27,063 nucleotides of DNA from an uncultured Bacteroidales bacterium (GTDB lineage Bacteria > Bacteroidota > Bacteroidia > Bacteroidales > F082): contig CALBNP010000007.1 of assembly GCA_937896505.1 (NCBI GenBank), forward strand, positions 1-27,063, read 5' to 3'. A program made the translations under genes and the position numbers. The notes beneath the pieces were generated by a model. It made no database searches and had not been told where the DNA came from. It saw only the letters and a program-made list of their open reading frames with translations. This document shows positions 15,797 through 23,044 of this stretch, piece by piece. Positions within the stretch are counted from its first letter, which is position 1; each line of letters begins with the position of its first letter.

Positions 15797-16987
15797 TCAA
15801 TCAAATAATTGCATGACATCGAATTTTAAAAACTCCTCGATGGGAATGCCGTCGGTTCCAACAACGAAAGCACGTTTCGGATTGAATCTTTTGCAAAATT
15901 CCGGCAGTCCGCTGTTCATGCCGCGCCGTCCGCTTTTCACTTCGATGGCGAGAATTTCACCTTGATATTCGAGAATGAAATCCACTTCATCGGCCCTGTC
16001 GTGCCAATAATAGAGTTTGCAGCCGTTTTCTTCGGCAATTTCAAGCAGATAAACGCCAATGGCCGATTCTACCCAACGACCCCAAGTTACAGGATCGATG
16101 CTGTCTTTTTCGTAGCTTCTGCCTTTGTAGGCGGTCAGCAGTGCGTTGTTGTAAACCAGTAGTTTGGGCGGAGATTGCCGTTTGCGGGCTTCGTCTTTGG
16201 CGTATTTGCTGATGCCGGTCAGTAGGTTGCATTGACCTAAGATTTCAAGGTAGGAAGATAATGTCGTGACATTGCCGGCGTCTTGCAATTGACCTAACAT
16301 TTTGGTCAACGAAAGCATCTCGCTTGAATAGGAACACCCGAGTTCGAACAGCTGTTTCATCAAGGCTGGCTTGTAGATGTTGGAGGTCATAATGACGTCT
16401 TTTTCGATGGATGGCGCTACAAGTGAGTCTTTTATGTAACGTTTCCATCGCCGTATATCATTGATATACAATGCCGAACCAGGGTAACCGCCATAATAAA
16501 TCCATTGTTCCAAGGTGAATCCAAAGGCATCACGCATTTCCTGATAAGTCCAGTGCCCCATACGAATCAGTTCAAATCTGCCTGCCAGTGATTCTGTCAG
16601 TCCTTTGCGCAGCAACAGACGCGATGACCCTAAAAGCGCCACTTTAATGTTGATTTTGTTACGCGTGTCGGCATCCCATTCGCGCTTGACGGCCTCGCTC
16701 CATTGCTTGATTTTCTGGATTTCATCAATCACGAGCAACACTTCCTGATGGTTGTTGTTGCGCATCTGCATCCTCACCGATTCCCAAGAGCGTCTAATCC
16801 AGTCTGTGTCGTCTTCGTTGATGCCATCGGCATTGAAAAGAAATACTGGAATTGTCAGACTTTCAATTACTTGATCCATTAAGGTTGATTTCCCGACTTG
16901 TCGAGGTCCAGCTAAAACTTGGATTTTATTCCTCGGTTCTTTCATCCTTTCCAAGACGGAATCGAAACATGTTCTGACAAATTCCAT
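15797..16987 (-). CDS. AAA-family ATPase with C-terminal DUF4143 (predicted nuclease-like) domain
   Basis: The 396-residue protein has the two-part structure of the PF13173/PF13635 group: Walker A GPRQVGKST (27-35), Walker B LLVIDEIQ (84-91), sensor-like LLGSSRLL (118-125), then a winged-helix-like middle and a DUF4143 C-terminus. EVDF (334-337) and AIEVKSG (347-353) form a D-...-ExK pattern like PD-(D/E)XK nucleases. Such ATPases occur in many divergent copies in Bacteroidota genomes; their function is poorly known, with links to mobile elements suggested. A 22-bp tandem repeat array lies directly upstream and contains its likely promoter. No signal peptide. Confidence 0.88.
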   Translation of the reverse strand: MEFVRTCFDSVLERMKEPRNKIQVLAGPRQVGKSTLMDQVIESLTIPVFLFNADGINEDDTDWIRRSWESVRMQMRNNNHQEVLLVIDEIQKIKQWSEAVKREWDADTRNKINIKVALLGSSRLLLRKGLTESLAGRFELIRMGHWTYQEMRDAFGFTLEQWIYYGGYPGSALYINDIRRWKRYIKDSLVAPSIEKDVIMTSNIYKPALMKQLFELGCSYSSEMLSLTKMLGQLQDAGNVTTLSSYLEILGQCNLLTGISKYAKDEARKRQSPPKLLVYNNALLTAYKGRSYEKDSIDPVTWGRWVESAIGVYLLEIAEENGCKLYYWHDRADEVDFILEYQGEILAIEVKSGRRGMNSGLPEFCKRFNPKRAFVVGTDGIPIEEFLKFDVMQLFD

Positions 16988-17002
16988 AGCTCAATTTTTA
17001 TT

Positions 17003-17178
17003 TATTGGTTTGCTCAAATGTAACTTGCAATTTACTCAAATCTCAATTACAATTTACTCAAAAGTTCGTTACAAATTACTCAAAAGTTCGTTACAATTTA
17101 CTCAAATCACAATTACAATTTACTCAAAAGTTTGTTACGAATTACTCAAATCTACGTTACAAATTACTCAAAAGTTGC
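17003..17178. repeat. 22-bp tandem repeat array upstream of the AAA/DUF4143 ATPase
   Basis: Seven contiguous 22-bp units run at 17025-17046, 17047-17068, 17069-17090, 17091-17112, 17113-17134, 17135-17156 and 17157-17178. The consensus is close to TTACAATTTACTCAAAAGTT plus CG. The core TTACTCAAA is in all seven. Two tail types alternate irregularly: AAGTTCG-like (units 2, 3, 5, 7) and ATCNCAA/ATCTACG-like (units 1, 4, 6). A degenerate eighth unit (17003-17024) keeps TGCTCAAAT. There are no spacers, so this is not a CRISPR. The 22-bp period is about two helical turns, which would place identical sites on one DNA face, as for a cooperative DNA-binding protein. Confidence 0.9.
17015..17046 (-). 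promoter_or_regulatory. Candidate promoter of the ATPase embedded in the repeat array
   Basis: On the minus strand TACATTTG (17015-17022) matches the -7 consensus and a TTG (17044-17046) lies 21 bases upstream. The -7 box falls in the degenerate unit and the -33 triplet in the first full unit, so array occupancy could control this gene. Confidence 0.5.
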
Positions 17179-17229
17179 TGCAAAAATACATTTTTCCTGA
17201 ACATATACGATGCAATTTGATTATTTAAT

Positions 17230-17237
17230 TAACTTTG
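17230..17237 (+). promoter_or_regulatory. -7 promoter box for the glycosyltransferase pair
   Basis: TAACTTTG matches TAnnTTTG and lies 18 bases before the TTG start at 17256. No clear -33 element. Confidence 0.5.
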
Positions 17238-17255
17238 CAATCAAATCTTTTAGTA

Positions 17256-18371
17256 TTGAAACGCGTAATCGTATCGGTAATCAACGATTTGGTGACGGAC
17301 CAAAGGGTGAACAAGTCTTGCTTGACTTTGCAAAAGGCTGGTTATGAGGTGCTTTTGGTGGGTCGTAAGCAACGTAAAAGTCCTCCTATGGATGAACGCC
17401 CGTATGCTTCGCATCGCATGAAATTGCTGTTCGAAAAAGGGCCGTGTTTCTATGCGGAATATAATATCCGTCTTTTCTTTTTCTTGCTCTTTCATCGCGC
17501 TAATCTTTTGCTCTCCAATGATTTGGATACGATTTTGCCGAATTATTTCGTTTCTCGTCTGAAAGGTATCAAGATGATTTACGACAGTCATGAATATTTC
17601 ACCGAGACGCCGGAATTGATTCATCGCCCGAAAGTGCAGCGCGTTTGGAAACGCATTGAGGAATTTGCCGTTCCGAAATTGGGTGAAATGATTACGGTTT
17701 GTGATTCGATTGCCGATTTATTTCGCGAAAAATATGGTGTCAAGGTGCATGTGATTCGAAATATTCCGCCGCAAAAAGCATTGCCGCCAAAGGGTGATAA
17801 GGCTGAGTTGGGGTTGCCACTCGACAAGCATCTGCTTGTGCTTCAAGGCTCTGGCATCAATATTCAGCGCGGTGCGGAGGAATTGGTTCAGGCCATGCAA
17901 TATTTGGACGATTGCCATTTGATGATTATTGGTGGCGGTGATGTGTTGCCCATTTTGAAACAGATGGTCATAGATTTGAACATTGCTGATCGTGTTCGTT
18001 TCTTGCCACGCATGTCGTATGCCAACATGATGGCCTATACGCAGAATGCGGAATTGGGTTTCTGCTTGGATAAGGATACCAATTTGAATTACCGTTTCAG
18101 TCTGCCCAACAAGCTTTTCGATTTCATTCAGGCCGGTGTACCGATTGTGGCTTCACATTTGACTGAAATAGAAAAGATTATCCGACGATATGATATTGGT
18201 TTTTTCATTGAAAACCATGATCCGAAAACGATTGCAGCAACTATTCAGGATGCACTTTCCGATACGGAAAGATATGGAAAATGGAAACGGAATCTGGCTG
18301 TAGCCGCTCAGGACCTGTGCTGGGAAAACGAAGAAAAAGCCTTGCTCGCAATTTATCAACAGTATGGGTGA
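17256..18371 (+). CDS. GT4-type glycosyltransferase
   Basis: The 371-residue protein has a GT-B fold. The N-terminal domain begins KRVIVSVINDLVTDQRV (2-18) and has YDSHEYF (109-115), typical of bacterial GT4 enzymes. The C-terminal nucleotide-sugar domain has LQGSGINIQRGAEELV (196-211), IIGGGD (224-229) and SLPNKLFDFIQAGVPIV (282-298), whose E/D-x7-E-like region is partly changed. It probably transfers a sugar to a surface glycan or lipid; donor and acceptor are unknown. I chose the TTG start at 17256 because homologous N-termini begin MKRV and a promoter box sits 18 bases upstream; no ATG is available. It overlaps the next glycosyltransferase gene by 8 bases. Confidence 0.85.
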   Translation: MKRVIVSVINDLVTDQRVNKSCLTLQKAGYEVLLVGRKQRKSPPMDERPYASHRMKLLFEKGPCFYAEYNIRLFFFLLFHRANLLLSNDLDTILPNYFVSRLKGIKMIYDSHEYFTETPELIHRPKVQRVWKRIEEFAVPKLGEMITVCDSIADLFREKYGVKVHVIRNIPPQKALPPKGDKAELGLPLDKHLLVLQGSGINIQRGAEELVQAMQYLDDCHLMIIGGGDVLPILKQMVIDLNIADRVRFLPRMSYANMMAYTQNAELGFCLDKDTNLNYRFSLPNKLFDFIQAGVPIVASHLTEIEKIIRRYDIGFFIENHDPKTIAATIQDALSDTERYGKWKRNLAVAAQDLCWENEEKALLAIYQQYG

Positions 18372-19488
18372 TAAACATTTACATATCATTTCTTTCGATG
18401 TTCCTTATCCTGCCAATTATGGCGGTGTCATTGATGTGTTTTATCGCATTAAAGCACTCGCCGACAGCGGAATAAAGGTTCATTTGCATTGCTATGAATA
18501 TGGTCGTGGACGCCAAATTGCTTTGGAAAGGTTGTGCTATGAGGTTTTGTATTATAAACGTGGCACTTCGTTTTTAAGAGAACTGAGTTTTTGGCCTTAC
18601 ATCGTCACTTCGCGCAATTCTGAGGGACTGGTGAAGCAGCTCATGAAGGACAATTATCCTATCCTTTGCGAAGGTCTGCATACGACTGCAATTTTGAATG
18701 ATAGTCGCTTGAAAGACAAGAAGATATTTGTTCGTGCGCATAATGTTGAGCATGATTATTACTGTGCCTTGGGCAAATCGGAACATAGCCTTTGGAAAAG
18801 GATTTTCTATTTGGCGGAATCTGTGAAGTTGCGTCATTATGAACCGGTTTTGGCCAAGGCAAAAGGAATCTTTGCCATTGCGCAGCAGGATTTCGATTAT
18901 TTTTCAAAGCGTTACGGAAATGTATATTTGTTGCCGGGGTTCAACGCCTTGGACTCGGTTTGCTCAGAGACGGGTAGGGGCGATTACGTCCTTTATCACG
19001 GCAATTTGTCAGTGCGTGAAAATGCCGATGCCGCCGAATGGCTGATTGAAAACGTTTTTTCCGAATTGGAAATTCCGTGCGTGATTGCGGGCTTGAATCC
19101 GTCGGAGAAGTTGCAGAAACTGGCATTGGAATATCCGAACATCACTTTGACGGCCAATCCCGATGATGCAGAGATGATTGATTTGTTGCGTCAGGCACAA
19201 ATCAATATATTGGTGACCAATCAGCCTACTGGGTTGAAACTGAAATTGTTGAATGCCTTGTATAATGGTCGTTTCTGCTTGGTCAATTCGGATATGCTGA
19301 AAGGAACGGCATTGCAGCCGTTGTGTTCCGTAAAAGATGAGCCTGAGGAAATCATCGCTGAAATCAAACGCTTGATGGATGAGGATTTTACCGACGACGA
19401 CATCGAGGAACGCGATGCAATGATGAAGGAATTGTATCGGAATGAAGAAAATGCTAAAATTCTCATTAACACGATTTTCCAGGCTTAA
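18364..19488 (+). CDS. Glycosyltransferase, GT4-like
   Basis: The 374-residue protein looks like a second GT-B glycosyltransferase. The N-terminus ISFDVPYPANYGGVIDVF (9-26) is a typical acceptor-domain start with a glycine-rich loop. HNVEHDYY lies mid-domain. The C-terminal half has YHGNLSVREN, an NPDDAEMIDLLRQAQ helix and a PTGLKLKLLNALYNGR block that corresponds to the usual donor-site helix. It overlaps the upstream glycosyltransferase by 8 bases, so the pair is translationally coupled and may add successive sugars to one glycan. No flippase or polymerase is nearby. It ends 2 bases from the convergent FtsE-like gene. Confidence 0.8.
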   Translation: MGDKHLHIISFDVPYPANYGGVIDVFYRIKALADSGIKVHLHCYEYGRGRQIALERLCYEVLYYKRGTSFLRELSFWPYIVTSRNSEGLVKQLMKDNYPILCEGLHTTAILNDSRLKDKKIFVRAHNVEHDYYCALGKSEHSLWKRIFYLAESVKLRHYEPVLAKAKGIFAIAQQDFDYFSKRYGNVYLLPGFNALDSVCSETGRGDYVLYHGNLSVRENADAAEWLIENVFSELEIPCVIAGLNPSEKLQKLALEYPNITLTANPDDAEMIDLLRQAQINILVTNQPTGLKLKLLNALYNGRFCLVNSDMLKGTALQPLCSVKDEPEEIIAEIKRLMDEDFTDDDIEERDAMMKELYRNEENAKILINTIFQA

Positions 19489-19490
19489 TC

Positions 19491-20171
19491 CTACTCCATT
19501 ACCGAGCAGGTAATTGTTCCGTTATCGCAGCGGATGACGCGCGACGGATATTTCTGCATCAGCGTGTAGTTGTGTGTGGCCATCAATACGGCGGTACCGC
19601 TTTCGCTGATTTTTCGGAGCAGGCGCATCACGTCGATGGTAGTGTCGGGGTCGAGGTTGCCGGTAGGCTCGTCGGCGAGGATGATGAGCGGTTCGTTGAG
19701 CAAGGCGCGTGCAATGGCAATGCTTTGTTGCTCGCCGCCTGAGAGTTGGTGAGGCATGCTTTGTCGCTTGTCTTTCAGCCCGACTTCGTTGAGCACTTCG
19801 TCGATGCGTTCTGAGATTTCTTCCTTGTCGGTCCAGCCTGTGGCACCAAGCACAAACTCAAGGTTCTTCTCAACGGTACGGTCATGAAGCAGTTGGAAAT
19901 CCTGAAAGACGATGCCAATCTTACGGCGCAGGTAAGGAATGTCTTTGCGCTTGATTTGGGTGAGATCGTAGCCTGCCACTTCCACCTCGCCGTCGCGGGC
20001 GGGCAGTTCGCCATATAGAGTCTTCAGTAACGACGATTTTCCGCTACCGGTCTTGCCGATGAGATAGATGAATTCGCCTTCGCTAATGCTGAGGTTGACA
20101 TTGGCAAGGATAAGGTTCTCCCGCTGAAAGATTGAAGCCTTTTTAAGCTCGATGATAGGTTCTTTTGACAT
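19491..20171 (-). CDS. ftsE: FtsE-like ABC transporter ATP-binding protein
   Basis: The 226-residue ABC ATPase has Walker A GKTGSGKSS (39-47), Q-loop Q90, signature LSGGEQQ (143-149), Walker B IILADEPT (163-170) and GNLDP after it. Length and motifs fit FtsE, which with the membrane protein FtsX controls cell-wall hydrolases at division; LolD/MacB-type ATPases are close relatives. No ftsX lies beside it, as is common in Bacteroidota, so the name rests on similarity. Its start lies 37 bases downstream of the toxin gene stop; it could be read from the toxin-antitoxin promoter or its own. It is convergent with the glycosyltransferase pair with only 2 bases between stops. Confidence 0.78.
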   Translation of the reverse strand: MSKEPIIELKKASIFQRENLILANVNLSISEGEFIYLIGKTGSGKSSLLKTLYGELPARDGEVEVAGYDLTQIKRKDIPYLRRKIGIVFQDFQLLHDRTVEKNLEFVLGATGWTDKEEISERIDEVLNEVGLKDKRQSMPHQLSGGEQQSIAIARALLNEPLIILADEPTGNLDPDTTIDVMRLLRKISESGTAVLMATHNYTLMQKYPSRVIRCDNGTITCSVME

Positions 20172-20208
20172 GAGTTGATAAATGTTTCAACAAAAGCAAT
20201 ATGAAAAG

Positions 20209-20484
20209 TTATCCAAACAAATCAGAATGTGTCCCTGTGTCAATCATCACCAACACAAGTCGGTTATCTTCTTTTGCCCATATCAATAGCCAATCGGATT
20301 TGATGTGGCATTCCCAAAAACCAGCATAGTTTCCTGTCAACTTGTGAGGCTGGTATTCTGGCCGAAGTGTACCTGTATCCTTTAATTCTGCGATGACAGA
20401 CTCAAGCAAGGCTAAGTCATACCCCCGCTTTTTCAACAGTTTGACTTTCTTTTTGAACAATCCTGTGTATTCAATTTCGTACAT
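20209..20484 (-). CDS. YafQ-type (RelE superfamily) mRNA interferase toxin
   Basis: The 91-residue protein (from the ATG at 20482-20484) fits the YafQ branch of ribosome-dependent RNases. The catalytic pattern is intact: PHKLTG, ECHIKSDW and TGTHSDLF give three His and one Asp, corresponding to E. coli YafQ H50, H63, D67 and H87. The start codon overlaps the antitoxin stop by one base (TAATG), the usual coupling in such modules. An upstream in-frame ATG at 20496 would add four residues inside the antitoxin gene and is less likely. Confidence 0.9.
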   Translation of the reverse strand: MYEIEYTGLFKKKVKLLKKRGYDLALLESVIAELKDTGTLRPEYQPHKLTGNYAGFWECHIKSDWLLIWAKEDNRLVLVMIDTGTHSDLFG

Positions 20485-20693
20485 TATTGAAGGCATTGTT
20501 CGATGAGGTCATGAGCATCTTTGGCCTTGTAGGTCTTTCCGGTGCGATATTCAGCAATGGCTTCGTCAAGAGATCCTTTCTTGGATTTTGAGGTCTCGTG
20601 TTCAGTCACTTTTCCGCCGAGTGTAACAAAAAGTTCCAAGAGTTTCTTCATTGCGGTACTTCTTCCATCGTATTCTAATGTCGCTGTAGCCAT
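20484..20693 (-). CDS. RelB/DinJ-like antitoxin
   Basis: The 69-residue protein (MATATLEYDG start) precedes the YafQ toxin and overlaps it by one base. The N-terminal beta strand and helix (about 1-27) fit a small DNA-binding, dimer-forming antitoxin domain; the Lys/Asp/Glu-rich C-terminus (about 40-69) is the likely toxin-binding part. An upstream ATG at 20720 would add nine residues but overlaps the promoter box, so 20693 is preferred. The antitoxin and complex probably repress the module through the palindrome at 20725-20741. Confidence 0.82.
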   Translation of the reverse strand: MATATLEYDGRSTAMKKLLELFVTLGGKVTEHETSKSKKGSLDEAIAEYRTGKTYKAKDAHDLIEQCLQ

Positions 20694-20717
20694 ATTGTTT
20701 GATATTAATTGTGACTG

Positions 20718-20741
20718 CAAAAGTAATCATTTTCTATGATT
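20718..20741 (-). promoter_or_regulatory. Toxin-antitoxin promoter with candidate operator palindrome
   Basis: TACTTTTG on the minus strand (20718-20725) matches the -7 consensus, 24 bases before the antitoxin start. Directly upstream the inverted repeat AATCAT-TTTCT-ATGATT (20725-20741) lies where a -33 to -7 spacer would be, a good place for autorepression. Operator function is inferred. Confidence 0.55.
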
Positions 20742-20785
20742 TTTCTGTTATTTTGAATGATGTGATGTTTTTTTGATTCTTTGCA

Positions 20786-20807
20786 AATCAAACTATAATA
20801 TTTGATT
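20786..20807. repeat. Short inverted repeat, 7-bp arms
   Basis: AATCAAA (20786-20792) and TTTGATT (20801-20807) are perfect inverted arms around an 8-base AT spacer. It lies in the noncoding stretch between the toxin-antitoxin module and htpG. It may be an operator or chance in AT-rich DNA. Confidence 0.4.
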
Positions 20808-20898
20808 GAGATGAAATTTTTTATGAAACAGATAGCAATGTTAATGCTGATGCTTTTTTTGCAGCAAGTTGTTCTAAATAAATTATATGTCAAAAATA

Positions 20899-20937
20899 AC
20901 TATGACCGCCCTGACTTTCCGTCAAGGCGGTCATAGT
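20899..20937 (-). terminator. Strong terminator hairpin downstream of htpG
   Basis: A 17-base arm on each side, reading ACTATGACCGCC-CTGAC and GTCAA-GGCGGTCATAGT with one mismatch and a 5-base loop. On the minus strand it is followed by TTATTTTTG. It begins 23 bases beyond the htpG stop, so it most likely ends the htpG transcript. Confidence 0.85.
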
Positions 20938-20960
20938 CATGTTTAATAGCCATTGCCAAA

Positions 20961-22901
20961 TTACAGCTTTTCCATGTTGCGTTTCACGAACTCACTTAAG
21001 TCCTTGCCTTTCAGCAGGTTCTTCGAAAGCAATGCGAGGTCGTAAATCTGACGCACGGTGGCTTCGCGTTCGTCTTCCGATTTGGCAAGCAGGCCAGCGA
21101 TGACTGGATTGTTGGTGTTGAGCATCAGCGTGTAGCTGTCGGGCATGGTGCCGTAGAACGACATCGGGCTGCCGCCCATCTGTTCCATCTCCTTCATACG
21201 ACGCATCCACTCGTTTTGTGTGATTTCCACAGGCGCGTCGGTATCGGCGGCATTGCAGAATTCCACGTTGAACCTCACCTTGTCGATGACTTTCTCGAAG
21301 GCGGCTTTCACGTCTTCCTTCTGCTTGTCGTCAAGACCGGAAGCCTTTTCCGCTTCTTCTTTCACGATGAGCTTGTCGATGGTGTTTGAATCGACGCGGG
21401 CAAACATGGTCTTCGTTTCGCTGTCGCCCATTTTCTGCTCGAAGGCGCTGATGAAGTGTGCATCGAGGATGCCGTCCATCATCAACACGTTGTAACCACG
21501 TGTCTTGGCGGCTTCGATGTTAGTGTATTGGTCGTCCTTGTCGGTGGCGTAGAGATAGACGAGGAATTTGTCCTTGTTGGTTTGGCTTTCCTTGATGTAC
21601 TCCTTGTATTCTTCGATGGTGTAATACTTGTCGTCGGTATCCTTGAAGAGGAAGAATTTCTCGGCGCGTTCGTAGAACTTCGGGTCGCTGATCATGCCGT
21701 ATTTGATGAAAACGCTGATGTCGTCCCAGTTCTTCTCGAAGGTCTCGCGGTCTTTCTTGAAGAGTTCGTCCAGCTTTTCGGCCACTTTCTTTGTGATGTA
21801 GGTGGAAATCTTCTTCACGTTTTGGTCGCTTTGCAGGAACGAACGGCTGACATTCAGCGGGATGTCGGGCGAGTCGATGACACCGTGCAGCAACGAGAGG
21901 AACTCGGGCAGGATGCCTTCCACCGAATCGGTGACGAACACTTCGTTGCAGTAGAGCTGGATCTTGTTGCGTTGGAATTCGTAGCGGTTCTTCACTTTCG
22001 GGAAGTAGAGAATGCCGGTGAGGTCGAATGGATAATCCACGTTGAGGTGGATGTGGAACAATGGCTCGCCAAAGTTCATCGGGTAGAGCACATGGTAGAA
22101 ATCGTTGTATTCTTCGTCCTTGATGTCGGTCGGAGTCTTCTTCCACAATGGTGCCACTTCGTTGATAATCCAGGGCTTTTCGACTTCGCGTGTCTTCGGC
22201 TTCTTGTCTTCTTCGTTCTCTTGGCCGCTGAGCGGAGCCGAAGCGTCCTCATCAATAGGTTCCTGAACTTTCTTGGTGCCAAACTGAATCGGTACGGGCA
22301 GGAACTTGCAGTATTTCTCCAACAATTCGCGGATGCGGCTCTCTTCGAGGAATTCTTGTGCGTCGTCGGCAATATAGAGGATGACGTCGGTGCCACGGTC
22401 GCCTTTCGGAATGGCGTTCATGGTGTAGGCTGGGCTGCCGTCGCATTCCCAAATGACGCCGTCCATGCCTTCTTCCTTACACGACTTTGAGATGAGCGCG
22501 ACTTTCGACGAGACCATAAAGGCGGAATAGAAGCCCAAGCCAAAATGTCCGATAATGTTGGCAGCCTCGGCTTCGCTTTGCGTCTTGAACTTGGCGACGA
22601 ACTCTTCGGCTCCCGAGAAGGCAATCTGGTTGATGTATTTATCCACCTCTTCGGCGTTCATGCCGATGCCGCGGTCGCGGATGGTGAGGGTCTTCTTCTG
22701 CTTGTCGATTTCCACCTTGATGGTGAGGTCGCCCAATTCACCCTTGAAATCGCCTGATGTGGCGAGGGTTTTCAGCTTTTGCGTGGCATCCACGGCATTG
22801 CTGATGATTTCACGAAGAAAAATTTCTTGGTCGGAATATAAGAACTTCTTGATGACAGGGAAAATGTTTTCTGTCTTTACTCCAATGTTTCCTGATTGCA
22901 T
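20961..22901 (-). CDS. htpG: Hsp90-family molecular chaperone HtpG
   Basis: The 646-residue ATP-dependent chaperone shows the GHKL nucleotide site: FLREIISNAVDA (28-39) with E31 and N35, IRDRGIGM (74-81) and GHFGLGFYSAFMV (118-130). The conserved NVSRSFLQSD-type block of the middle domain is present. A charged Glu/Lys-rich insert (after about residue 220) separates the N-terminal and middle domains. The C-terminal dimerisation domain is complete. Length fits Bacteroidota members. It stands alone with a strong terminator and an unusual upstream region carrying a possible sigma-54-type promoter and a leader hairpin. Confidence 0.97.
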   Translation of the reverse strand: MQSGNIGVKTENIFPVIKKFLYSDQEIFLREIISNAVDATQKLKTLATSGDFKGELGDLTIKVEIDKQKKTLTIRDRGIGMNAEEVDKYINQIAFSGAEEFVAKFKTQSEAEAANIIGHFGLGFYSAFMVSSKVALISKSCKEEGMDGVIWECDGSPAYTMNAIPKGDRGTDVILYIADDAQEFLEESRIRELLEKYCKFLPVPIQFGTKKVQEPIDEDASAPLSGQENEEDKKPKTREVEKPWIINEVAPLWKKTPTDIKDEEYNDFYHVLYPMNFGEPLFHIHLNVDYPFDLTGILYFPKVKNRYEFQRNKIQLYCNEVFVTDSVEGILPEFLSLLHGVIDSPDIPLNVSRSFLQSDQNVKKISTYITKKVAEKLDELFKKDRETFEKNWDDISVFIKYGMISDPKFYERAEKFFLFKDTDDKYYTIEEYKEYIKESQTNKDKFLVYLYATDKDDQYTNIEAAKTRGYNVLMMDGILDAHFISAFEQKMGDSETKTMFARVDSNTIDKLIVKEEAEKASGLDDKQKEDVKAAFEKVIDKVRFNVEFCNAADTDAPVEITQNEWMRRMKEMEQMGGSPMSFYGTMPDSYTLMLNTNNPVIAGLLAKSEDEREATVRQIYDLALLSKNLLKGKDLSEFVKRNMEKL

Positions 22902-22943
22902 ATTGTTGTGTATTTGAATTCGCGGTTTTTATGGGTCGCTTTG

Positions 22944-22977
22944 CGTCATTGCGAGGCACGAAGCAATCCAGATGACG
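22944..22977. repeat. Interspersed palindromic repeat (GTCATTGCGAGG-type element)
   Basis: CGTCATTGCGAGGCACGAAG followed by CAATCCAGATGACG has outer arms CGTCAT / ATGACG and inner arms ATTGC / GCAAT. This core is familiar from small interspersed palindromes in many bacterial genomes, where its translation gives spurious CFVPRND-type peptides; that comparison is from memory. It lies between htpG and the candidate promoter at 22989-23004, so it would form a hairpin near the 5' end of the htpG mRNA. Confidence 0.7.
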
Positions 22978-22988
22978 GGGGCAGATAG

Positions 22989-23004
22989 TCAAAATGCGTG
23001 CCAA
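22989..23004 (-). promoter_or_regulatory. Candidate sigma-54-type promoter upstream of htpG
   Basis: The minus strand reads TTGGCACGCATTTTGA: a perfect -24 block (TTGGCACG), five bases after TGGCAC, then TTGA where the -12 consensus has TTGC. One mismatch in the -12 dinucleotide. No TAnnTTTG box was found between here and the htpG start. Confidence 0.45.
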
Positions 23005-23013
23005 CAGAAAAAC

Positions 23014-23035
23014 TGACATTTTGGCAAAACTGTCA
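23014..23035. promoter_or_regulatory. Imperfect 22-bp palindrome beside the htpG promoter candidate
   Basis: TGACATTTTGG and CAAAACTGTCA form an inverted repeat with 9 of 11 pairs matched and TGACA / TGTCA ends. It sits 9 bases upstream of the -24 block (minus strand) and could be a regulator site for htpG. Regulator unknown. Confidence 0.45.
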
Positions 23036-23044
23036 TCGAAAAAA

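Noticed and set aside
17003..17178. CRISPR array
   Set aside because: Units are directly adjacent without unique spacers, and no cas genes are nearby.
17005..17228. Two overlapping frames of about 70 residues across the repeat array
   Set aside because: Their repetitive peptides are only translations of the 22-bp units in two frames; no start signal or domain.
21456..22490. Long open frame (344 residues) opposite htpG
   Set aside because: It is a shadow of htpG codon bias; composition is implausible and htpG is certain.
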